The notes under the pieces were generated by a model. That model did no database searches and was not told where the DNA came from. It was given only the letters and a program-made list of their open reading frames with translations. This document shows positions 6,124 through 13,685 of a stretch of DNA of 13,685 bases, one piece after another (the stretch's first letter is position 1; each line of letters opens with the position of its first letter). This DNA comes from JADJOY01 sp046331705 [NCBI: bacterium] (GTDB lineage Bacteria; JADJOY01). The position numbers were made by a program, and so were the translations under genes. The stretch is taken from contig JAXLQJ010000102.1 of the NCBI GenBank assembly GCA_046331705.1, positions 1-13,685 on the forward strand. Reading direction: 5' to 3'.

Positions 6124-7107
6124 GTGACCCCCGCCATGCCTCGTCGCGGAGCATCTTCCCGTCGCCGTTGCCGCTCGCCGCACCTGGCGGAGCTCGCGCG
6201 GCTCGTGCTCCTGGTGTTGCTCGTCGGCGGAGCCGCGTGCGGCGGCGACGCGGCGCACGATCCCGCGCTGCGCGAGGGTTTCACGGCGACGCGCTACCCG
6301 ATCGTCCTCACGCCGGGCTTTCTGGGCTTCGACTCGATCCTCGACGCGATCGACTATTGGAACGGGATTCCCGAGGCGCTCGCCGCCGACGGCGCCGACG
6401 TCTTCGTCACGCGCGTGAGCCAGGTCAACTCGAGCGAGGTGCGCGGCGAGCAGCTGATCCGCGACATCGAGGAGGTGCTGGCGGTCACCGGCGCCGAGCG
6501 CGTGAATCTGATCGGCCACAGTCAGGGAACCCTCGACGCGCGCTACGTGCTGGGCGTCCGGCCGGACCTGCTCGCCTCCGTGACCTCGGTTGCGGGGCCG
6601 CACCGGGTGGAGGCGTTCGATGCGATCGAACCGAATGCCCTCACCAACCTGGGCTTCGCGCTCCTCGGAACCCTCGGTGACCTGATCGGGCTGCTGTCGC
6701 CGGGCGACGACCCCAACGATCCCGCGGCGGCCGCTTTCCTCATCGGCGGCGGGCTGAGCGATTTCAACGCCCGCTTTCCGGCGGGCTTGCCTTCCGACGC
6801 CTGCGGCGAAGGCCCAGCGAGGTACCGCGGAATCCCGCTCTACTCGTGGTCCGGCGTTGGTCAAGGCACGGTGGCGGGCGATCCCCTCGACTGGCTCTTC
6901 ATCGCCACGGGACCGTTCTTCGACGAGCCCAACGACGGGCTGGTGCCGCGGTGCTCGTCGCATTTCGGGCGAGTGATCCGCGACGACTACCTGCACAACC
7001 ACCTCGACGAGATCAACTGGACCTTCGGTCTGGTTCCGGAATACGAGACCCACCCGGTCGAGGTGTTTCGAAATCACGCGAATCGGCTGCGCAATCAGGG
7101 GCTCTAG
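6124..7107 (+). CDS. secreted triacylglycerol lipase, Pseudomonas family I type
   Basis: This is an alpha/beta-hydrolase that cleaves triacylglycerol esters outside the cytoplasm and needs the adjacent foldase. A hydrophobic export signal (residues about 22-38, LARLVLLVLLVGGAAC) ends in a near-lipobox, so it may be cleaved or lipid-anchored. The core follows P. aeruginosa LipA closely: DYWNGIP, VSQVNSSEVRGEQL, NLIGHSQGT with Ser133, PNDGLV with Asp271, and NHLDE with His293 plus a Ca2+-site Asp. Cys227 and Cys277 match the family disulfide. The C-terminus VEVFRNHANRLRNQGL is also conserved. Two oddities stand out: the oxyanion HG is PG (TPGFLGFD, residues 63-70), and the nucleophile elbow is GHSQGT rather than GHSxGG. 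GTG 6124 and ATG 6136 are alternative starts. The next gene begins directly after the stop. Confidence 0.9.
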   Translation: MTPAMPRRGASSRRRCRSPHLAELARLVLLVLLVGGAACGGDAAHDPALREGFTATRYPIVLTPGFLGFDSILDAIDYWNGIPEALAADGADVFVTRVSQVNSSEVRGEQLIRDIEEVLAVTGAERVNLIGHSQGTLDARYVLGVRPDLLASVTSVAGPHRVEAFDAIEPNALTNLGFALLGTLGDLIGLLSPGDDPNDPAAAAFLIGGGLSDFNARFPAGLPSDACGEGPARYRGIPLYSWSGVGQGTVAGDPLDWLFIATGPFFDEPNDGLVPRCSSHFGRVIRDDYLHNHLDEINWTFGLVPEYETHPVEVFRNHANRLRNQGL

Positions 7108-8253
7108 ATGCCCGGAGCCGGGCTCGACCGGCGCGCAGCCGCCGGCGGAGGCGCGGCGGATCGTGCCGCGGCTCGAGCGGTAGTCGCGCGCGGTCTGGTG
7201 CTGGTTTCGTTCGCGATGGGGGCGGTGGGCTACGTCCTGGCGGTGCGGGCTCGCCACGGCGCCGCGATCGCTCCCCGCGACCCGCCGCGCGTGACTCGCC
7301 CCGCGCCGGTCACCGAGTCGCGTCGGCCGATCGGTGACGCACCGCCGATCTCCACCGCGCCCCCGCCCGCCCCAGCGCCGGGCGACTCGCTCGCCAACGC
7401 CGCTTCGCGAGCGCTCGAAGGCACCAGCGTCGACGGCGAGTTGGTGGTCGGGCTCGACGGACATTTTCGTCCCACCGCCGCGGCGATCCGCTTGTTTCGC
7501 CATTTCATGACGGCCAACGGCGAATGGAGCCGTGATCAGGTCCGCCGCCGCATCGAGAGTGAGATCGACGCAAGGCTGGCTCCGCCCGCGTCCGCCGAGG
7601 CGCGCGCGTTCCTGGATCAGTACGTCCGTTATCTGGATGCGAGCCGGAGTCTCGATCCCGCCGGGCTCGACGCCCGCGACCTCGCGGGGCGGCTTTCCCA
7701 GGTTCGCGACCTGCAGCGATCCATCTTCGGCGCCGCGCTCGCCGAAGCGCTCTTCGGCTCCGAGAACGCTCTCGCGGAGGCGGCGCTCGATCGGCTGATG
7801 GCACGCCTCCACGCGACCTCGACCGCCGAGACTCCCGCGCCGCGCGATGGAGAGAGCGAGCGTGACGGCGGTGCCGAAGACCGCCTCCCCCCCGAGGTGC
7901 GCGCGATCCGCGAGCGTGCCGCCGCGCCCATCGAGAGCGCTCGGCAGGTCGAGTCGCTCCGTCGAGGCGGCGCCGATCCGGAAGAGGTGCGTGCCGAGCG
8001 GGTGGCGCGCTTCGGCGCGGACGCCGCCGCGCGACTCGAAGACCTCGACCGCCAGCGAGCGCAGTGGGAAGCGCGCCTCGCCGCCTACCGGGTGGCGCGC
8101 GACGCCGTGTTGCGCAACCCCGCGCTCGACACGGCGCAGCGCACCGCGGCCCTGGAGCGAGTGCGCGAAGAGCGATTTTCGGGCGACGAGATCCGCCACG
8201 TCGCCGAGCTCGACCGGCTCGACGCGAGTGCGGCAGCGATGAACGCACACTGA
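7108..8253 (+). CDS. lifO: lipase-specific foldase/chaperone (Lif/LifO)
   Basis: Lif is an inner-membrane-anchored steric chaperone that folds its cognate lipase in the periplasm before type II secretion. The start ATG touches the lipase stop (TAG-ATG), giving a coupled operon. Residues about 25-46 form the single N-terminal membrane anchor. Residues 50-95 are a Pro/Ala-rich linker. SLANAASRALEGTSVDGEL (94-112) then matches the Lif entry sequence. The hallmark motif RxxFDYFLSAxGE is present at 127-139 only in diverged form, as IRLFRHFMTANGE. A long alpha-helical arm to residue 381 follows, with charged heptad-like helices and a final YRVARDAVLRNPALDTAQR segment typical of the family. The length, somewhat over the usual ~340, comes from the linker. 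The lipase motifs are diverged too, so the pair may have co-evolved. Confidence 0.88.
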   Translation: MPGAGLDRRAAAGGGAADRAAARAVVARGLVLVSFAMGAVGYVLAVRARHGAAIAPRDPPRVTRPAPVTESRRPIGDAPPISTAPPPAPAPGDSLANAASRALEGTSVDGELVVGLDGHFRPTAAAIRLFRHFMTANGEWSRDQVRRRIESEIDARLAPPASAEARAFLDQYVRYLDASRSLDPAGLDARDLAGRLSQVRDLQRSIFGAALAEALFGSENALAEAALDRLMARLHATSTAETPAPRDGESERDGGAEDRLPPEVRAIRERAAAPIESARQVESLRRGGADPEEVRAERVARFGADAAARLEDLDRQRAQWEARLAAYRVARDAVLRNPALDTAQRTAALERVREERFSGDEIRHVAELDRLDASAAAMNAH

Positions 8254-8339
8254 GCGATCGCGCCTCGGGCCCCGAGCAGCGTCCGCGCAGCCGCGCCACC
8301 CTGGGACCACCGGAATCCCGGGTGATCTCGGCCGACTCC

Positions 8340-8415
<76 letters not shown>

Positions 8416-8702
8416 GTAGCTGCCACCTACTTTGATCGATGGCGTCTTGCTCGTGGAGTCAGCGGCGTGCGCTCGCGACGGCGACGTTGTCGCTCGACCG
8501 TTCGCTCCGGCACCGCGCCGACTGCCCGATCATCCCCTGTGTTGTAGCGCCCAACGGCAGCGATTGTCTTGTCCTCGGCCGCCCGCCCCGTGGGCCGAGA
8601 GCCGCGGGCCTCGAAGCCGCTCGTGAGCGCCGCCGCACCGAGGGTCGCCGCCACTCATCCGGGAGCCCGGACCTCAAGCCCGTGGGCGAGCCAGCCGAAG
8701 AG

Positions 8703-9143
8703 ATGCCCATGAGCCTCATCGGCGGCATCCGGGCCGGTCCGAGTCGGCGTCTGTTCGCGTACTTTCTTCCGCTCGATCTCGTCTTCAAGGTACTCACGTT
8801 CGTTCCGTTCGTTGCCGGGCTCCGGATCGCAGCCGCCGGGGAGCGCGCGTCGGTTTACGCCTTTCTGGCCATCCTGGCGGGCGTCGGGCTCGCGGTTTGG
8901 ATGGCGTGGGCCGTTCGGTATCTCCGTCCCGTCGACCGCTGGGAAAGGCAGCACCTGGAGGATGCGTCGTCGGCCGAGGCGCTCGCGCGGGCCGCGAAAG
9001 CCATCGCCTGGGCGCCTTCGAATATTGCTGATGCTCTTGTCAGAAGTTCGCCGCGAGCGTTCGTTTCGAGGACGGCTCGTTCGCCGATTGAACGGAGAAT
9101 CCTGGCGCGCATGGTTCATGCACGCGCCTCGGCCGCGGTGTGA
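8703..9143 (+). CDS. short two-helix membrane protein, probably a truncated sensor
   Basis: ATG 8703 has GAAGAG directly upstream; ATG 8709 is an alternative. The frame is open further upstream but with poor coding character. The product has 146 residues. Residues about 17-40 (LFAYFLPLDLVFKVLTFVPFVAGL) and 48-70 (ASVYAFLAILAGVGLAVWMAWAV) are membrane segments, followed by YLRPVDRWERQHL and a helical stretch rich in Ala (AEALARAAKAIAWAP). The paired helices plus the LRPVDRW linker look like the N-terminal part of membrane sensors or cyclases, but no output domain follows. The last 30 residues are basic and unlike the rest, which suggests a frameshift or truncation near 9030-9060. It converges with the AAA+ gene, 107 bp apart. 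Confidence 0.45.
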   Translation: MPMSLIGGIRAGPSRRLFAYFLPLDLVFKVLTFVPFVAGLRIAAAGERASVYAFLAILAGVGLAVWMAWAVRYLRPVDRWERQHLEDASSAEALARAAKAIAWAPSNIADALVRSSPRAFVSRTARSPIERRILARMVHARASAAV

Positions 9144-9186
9144 GCCAGGAGTGGCGCCGACGCGTCGCGCGGCGTCCCGCGCCGTG

Positions 9187-9204
9187 CGCTCGCAGGCGCG
9201 AGCG
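9187..9204. terminator. weak hairpin between convergent genes
   Basis: CGCTCGC-4-GCGAGCG forms a perfect 7-bp stem with a 4-base loop in the short space between the convergent membrane-protein and AAA+ genes. There is no T run on either side, so it does not meet the intrinsic terminator pattern. It is listed only because of its position. Confidence 0.2.
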
Positions 9205-9250
9205 GCCAACCGTCGAAAGGCTTCGCGGGCCGCAGGATCCCAGCGCCGTC

Positions 9251-10975
<1,725 letters not shown>

Positions 10976-11541
10976 GGGGCGTGTGGCGCGGGCGTGGGCA
11001 ACGGCCGCGTCCTGTGCGCGTGTCGTCGATGATACCGATTCAATTCGCGCGCCGAAACGGCGCCACGCCATCGTTCGAGCGCGCCGACGCTAGCGGTGCG
11101 CGTATCCGGTGAGCTTTCTCAGACCGAGTGCGAGTGCGCTCGGGTATCGGTGCCTCGAGCCGCGTTGAGATACGGCTGTGCTCGCGTGAGGGCGAGCAAC
11201 TCAGCGCTTCGTGCAGGTGACTCAACGCGGACCGATCGCGGCGAGCGCCGGGCTCGCTCTCGCCTCGCGGAAAACGCCAACGATCTCCGCGATCGTTCGC
11301 GACGTGCCCGGCGGCACGTCTCTCGCATTCGCAGTGCAGCGTGCGCGTGATGTGACGCGCGCCGTGCCGCACGCGAGGCCGGTGGTCTCGATCGCCGGTG
11401 CCTCCGTCCTCCGCGTCCCATGGCAGCCGAAGCTGGGCGTGGTGCGCACTGCGCGCGAGGCGTGGTGCGCGCTGGTGGCGATCGCAGTCGTGTTGCATGT
11501 TCAAGCCGATCGTGAATCGAAATGCAGAAGGAGCGAACGGC
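10976..11541. other. 566-bp divergent spacer between AAA+ gene and E1/E2/RING operon
   Basis: The spacer contains leader sequence for both transcription units. A TATCAT -10-like box faces the AAA+ gene at 11029-11034 without a good -35. A sigma54-like match faces the operon at 11312-11327. The operon start is set by AAGGAG at 11528-11533. A plus-strand frame from ATG 11211 runs to 11582 with fairly G/C-rich third positions, and a minus-strand frame (11222-11449) covers the same DNA. I cannot support either as a gene because both lack a ribosome-binding site and recognisable motifs. Confidence 0.4.
11312..11327 (+). promoter_or_regulatory. sigma54-like -24/-12 element
   Basis: CGGCACGTCTCTCGCA compares with TGGCACG-N4-TTGCA: GG and GC are exactly 10 bp apart, and all but two fixed positions agree. 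It would direct transcription toward the FHA-RING/E1/E2 operon with a leader of about 200 nt. In DNA this GC-rich such matches arise by chance, and the neighbouring NtrC-like protein lacks the sigma54-contact loop, so this is only a candidate. Confidence 0.2.
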
Positions 11542-12096
11542 ATGGCTCAGCTCTTACTCAAGCCGTCGAGCCAGGAAGGTGAGTGGACGGTCCGTCCGAT
11601 CGACACGGACGCCGCGCTGGCGCTCGACGAGCGCGGTGCCGCGCGCTCGCTGCGGCGCTGCGACGTGCTCGACGTGTTGCTGCGCGCGCCCGATGGCGCG
11701 GTGCTGCTGGGTGTCGGCGGAGCAGGAGAGCGCTGGCTGCTCGTGGCACGTGCCGGCGTCGATCTTCACGTCAACGACCGGCCAGTCTCGGCGGGTACGC
11801 GCGTGCTGCGCGACAAGGACGAGATCCGCCTGGGCGCCGGCGCGGTGCCGATCTTCTTCTCGACGGAGCGCGTGGCGCGGATCGAGCCGTTCGAGGGCAG
11901 CGGCGTCGCGGCGAGCTGCCCCCGTTGCCGACTGCCGCTCGAGGCCGGCGCGCCGGCGGTGCGCTGCCCGAGTTGCGGCGTCGCGCACCATCAGCGTGAG
12001 GGGCTGCTGTGCTGGACCTACGCCGAGTCCTGCGCCGTGTGCGGTCATCCGACGCCGCTCGAAGCGGATCTTCAGTGGGTCCCGGAGGCGGTGTGA
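11542..12096 (+). CDS. FHA-like/RING-like zinc protein, E3 candidate of a ubiquitin-like system
   Basis: It probably acts with the E1 and E2 encoded downstream, as an E3-like adaptor or ligase; this is inference from domain and context. ATG 11542 follows AAGGAG (11528-11533) at 8-bp spacing. Residues about 50-115 end like an FHA beta-sandwich: ERWLLVARAGVDLHVNDRPV, then RVLRDKDEIRLGAG. The phosphothreonine-binding GR and SxxH motifs of true FHA domains are not visible, so this half is degenerate. Residues 126-169 carry a RING-like treble clef: C126-x2-C129, C142-x2-C145, H149/H150, C157-Trp158, C164-x2-C167, His169. The CPxCG..HH..CW..C..C order matches bacterial Prok-RING domains known from E1/E2/JAB operons. 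Length is 184 residues, with no signal or membrane segment. The E1 gene begins 76 bp downstream. Confidence 0.72.
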   Translation: MAQLLLKPSSQEGEWTVRPIDTDAALALDERGAARSLRRCDVLDVLLRAPDGAVLLGVGGAGERWLLVARAGVDLHVNDRPVSAGTRVLRDKDEIRLGAGAVPIFFSTERVARIEPFEGSGVAASCPRCRLPLEAGAPAVRCPSCGVAHHQREGLLCWTYAESCAVCGHPTPLEADLQWVPEAV

Positions 12097-12172
12097 AGCG
12101 GCGCGGCCCGCGCGGAAGCCGCGTGGGCGCGCGTGCGTCGATCGAGCCAACGATGAGGAGCGAGGGAAAGCC

Positions 12173-13309
12173 GTGGTGACCGTGACGTTGATCGGGCTTG
12201 GGGTGGTTGGGTCCCACGCCGTGGGACTGCTCATCCGGATGGGGCTCATCGACCGGCTGATCCTGGTCGACCCCGACGTCTACGACGAGTCCAACCTCAC
12301 GAGCCAGTGCATCGAGCCGCGGGACGTGGGGCGGCCGAAGGTGCTGGCGCAGAAGCGACGGGTGCGCGCGATCGCGCCCGGCATCGACGTCACGGCGATC
12401 CAGAGCCGCCTCGAGGACCTTCCGCCTGGACGACTGCGGGCGGACGTGATCGTTACGTGCCTGGATTCAGCCGCGGCGCGGATCGACGCGAACGAGATCG
12501 CGGGAATGCTGGGCGTGCCGCTCATCGATACCGGTGTGCGCGGCGCGGATCTGCTGGGTCGCGTGGATGTCTACCTGCCCAGCCCGAGATGCGCGTGCTT
12601 CGAGTGCCTGCTCGCGGCCCACGACTACCAGCAGGCCGAGGTCGTTCACTCGTGCGAGGAAGGTCGCGATCCGCGCCGCGCGCGGCCGACACCGGCGCCA
12701 AGCGCGACGTCGGCCGCCCTCGGCTCGTTGGTCGCCTCCGCGACGGTCGTCGTGCTCGAGGAGCTCCTGCGCTCGCGCGATCCGGGCGCGCTCGCCGGCC
12801 GCCGCATTCTGTTCGAGCTCCGAAACCATCGGCACGCCGTCAGCCGGCTACCGTTCAATCCCGCGTGCCGGCGCTCGCCGCACGAGCCGTGGGCGATTCG
12901 ATCGTTCGGCGAGCACGCCTCGCGCCTCACGTTCACCGAGCTTCACGCGCAGGTGGGCGCCGCCACGAGCGACGCCGCCATCCGGATCTTCGGCACGCGC
13001 TTCGTGACCGAGGTCGTGTGCGTGCGCTGTGGGCGAAAGCGCCGAGTGGTGCGCGTCGAGCGCGGCCTCGGTGGCGCGCGGGGTTGGTGCGGTGCATGTC
13101 ATCGCCCGATGGAAGTGACGAGCCTCGGTCTCGTGGAGTGGCTGCCGCTCGCGGCGCTCACGTCGCGTGAGCTGGATCGCGCTCTCGAGAGCTTCGGCCT
13201 CGCGCGCGGCGACGTCGTCACGATTCGCTCACGCGGGACCGAGCGACACGTCGAGCTCAAGTTGCCGCGCGGCGCGGGCGGCGCCGCGCAGGCGAGGGAG
13301 GAGTCATGA
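12173..13309 (+). CDS. E1-like ubiquitin-activating enzyme (ThiF/UBA fold) with C-terminal zinc ribbon
   Basis: E1-like enzymes adenylate the C-terminus of a ubiquitin-like protein and pass it as a thioester to an E2. Starts GTG 12173 or 12176 follow GAGGG at 12162-12166; the fold begins at once. Motifs are GLGVVGS (8-14, nucleotide loop), LVDPD (31-35), ESNLTSQ (39-45), DVGRPK (51-56) and CLDS (96-99). A CFEC pair (142-145), HSC161 and a RPTPAPSATSAALGSL segment (171-186) resemble E1s with a catalytic cysteine and a PTT-type helix start; Cys161 is the catalytic candidate. CVRC (283-286) and CGAC (306-309) likely complete a zinc site, joined by a basic hairpin. About 65 residues beyond the ribbon, ending DVVTIRSRGTERHVEL, are an unassigned alpha/beta tail. 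Length is 378 residues. The stop overlaps the next ATG by ATGA. Confidence 0.88.
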   Translation: MVTVTLIGLGVVGSHAVGLLIRMGLIDRLILVDPDVYDESNLTSQCIEPRDVGRPKVLAQKRRVRAIAPGIDVTAIQSRLEDLPPGRLRADVIVTCLDSAAARIDANEIAGMLGVPLIDTGVRGADLLGRVDVYLPSPRCACFECLLAAHDYQQAEVVHSCEEGRDPRRARPTPAPSATSAALGSLVASATVVVLEELLRSRDPGALAGRRILFELRNHRHAVSRLPFNPACRRSPHEPWAIRSFGEHASRLTFTELHAQVGAATSDAAIRIFGTRFVTEVVCVRCGRKRRVVRVERGLGGARGWCGACHRPMEVTSLGLVEWLPLAALTSRELDRALESFGLARGDVVTIRSRGTERHVELKLPRGAGGAAQAREES

Positions 13310-13685
13310 ACGATCCGCAGTTGCAGGGCTTCCTGCGCGAGCAGCAAAAGGCCGCGCACGCGCTCAACGCCGCCAGCGATGTGGTGACGCTGGTTCCGTT
13401 GCCGCGCGGCTTCCACGCGCTCGACACGCTGGGCGGGCTGCTTCAGCTCCTCGGTGCCCCGGTGGCGCTCGACGCGGAGCCGGGGCTCGGTCCGGAGACC
13501 GAAGAGCCCCCGACCCACTACCTGGCCCGGTTCTCGTGCGGAGGGTTGGTCCGGAACCCGGACGGGAGCGTGCGCACGGCCAGCGACTGGCTCGTGGGGA
13601 TTCGCTTTTCCGACGACTACCTACGCCGCGTACGACCGTTCGAGGTGGTGACGTTCATCGGTCCCGAGAGCGTGTGGCACCCCAA
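13306..13685 (+). CDS. E2-like ubiquitin-conjugating (UBC-fold) protein, 3' truncated by window
   Basis: E2 proteins receive the modifier from E1 on a cysteine and deliver it to targets. The ATG at 13306 overlaps the E1 stop and follows GGGAGGAG, so the two are coupled. The visible 126 residues follow the UBC plan: N-terminal helix (LQGFLREQQKAAHAL), strand VVTLVPLP, an insert of about 35 residues, HYLARFSCGGLVR as strand 1-2, DWLVGIRFSDDYLRRVRP corresponding to the F-x-v-x-I-x-F-P-x-x-Y-P hairpin, FEVVTFIG, and then VWHP. The last two bases are AA, so the next residue is Asn or Lys; Asn would complete the E2 HPN motif. The catalytic cysteine, normally about 8-10 residues after HPN, is outside the window. 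The DDYLRRVRP reading replaces the usual YPxxxP with a first-Pro loss. The fold assignment rests on pattern and on gene order. Confidence 0.72.
   Translation, partial: MNDPQLQGFLREQQKAAHALNAASDVVTLVPLPRGFHALDTLGGLLQLLGAPVALDAEPGLGPETEEPPTHYLARFSCGGLVRNPDGSVRTASDWLVGIRFSDDYLRRVRPFEVVTFIGPESVWHP

Noticed and set aside
11211-11582. Plus-strand open frame of 123 codons upstream of the FHA-RING gene
   Set aside because: No ribosome-binding site and no recognisable motif; it overlaps the well-supported start of the FHA-RING gene. Third-position bias alone is not enough.
12307-13170. Alternative plus-strand frame of 287 codons inside the E1 gene
   Set aside because: Arg/Ala-rich shadow frame; the E1 frame has all conserved motifs.

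Overview
The window is high-GC DNA with strong G/C preference at third codon positions. The gene content (a secreted lipase with a dedicated membrane foldase, NtrC-like AAA+ proteins, an FHA/RING/E1/E2 cluster) fits a deltaproteobacterial or Myxococcota-like genome. No 16S rRNA or marker gene is present, so this placement is inference.

Layout. (1) Positions 1-4151 are an accessory, decayed region. It holds the 3' end of a RelE-like toxin gene, an XRE regulator, a truncated DUF6155-like gene fused in frame to foreign DNA, an IS3-family remnant lacking its left end and catalytic core, a HEAT-repeat fragment, a small Cys-motif protein and a HigBA-like toxin-antitoxin pair with a self-repression-type promoter. 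Two diverged copies of a 73-bp direct repeat (651-723 and 4079-4151) bracket most of it, and the second copy abuts the 3' end of a tRNA-Glu gene. This looks like an old island at a tRNA, although no integrase is visible. (2) Positions 4142-8415 are a more ordinary chromosomal block between tRNA-Glu and tRNA-Lys: a lipoprotein, the nucleoside phosphorylase PpnP, and a lipase plus lipase-specific foldase operon whose hallmark motifs are unusual. (3) Positions 8703-9143 encode a short two-helix membrane protein that looks like the amputated N-terminus of a sensor.

(4) Positions 9251-13685 hold the most interesting locus. Rightward from 11542 runs a probable operon: an FHA-like/RING-like zinc protein (E3-like candidate), an E1-like ubiquitin-activating enzyme with a CxxC...Cys...Pro-Thr signature and an extra zinc-ribbon tail, and an E2-like (UBC-fold) protein that leaves the window at its HP(N) motif. 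Divergent from it is an NtrC-type AAA+ ATPase that has kept Walker A, Walker B, arginine-finger and sensor-2 motifs but lost the sigma54-contacting GAFTGA loop and any recognisable DNA-binding domain. Together these suggest a bacterial ubiquitin-like conjugation pathway with a possible ATPase partner. The modifier, any JAB/DUB protease and the E2 catalytic cysteine must lie beyond the right edge if they exist.

All assignments rest on reading motifs by eye. No database search was run.
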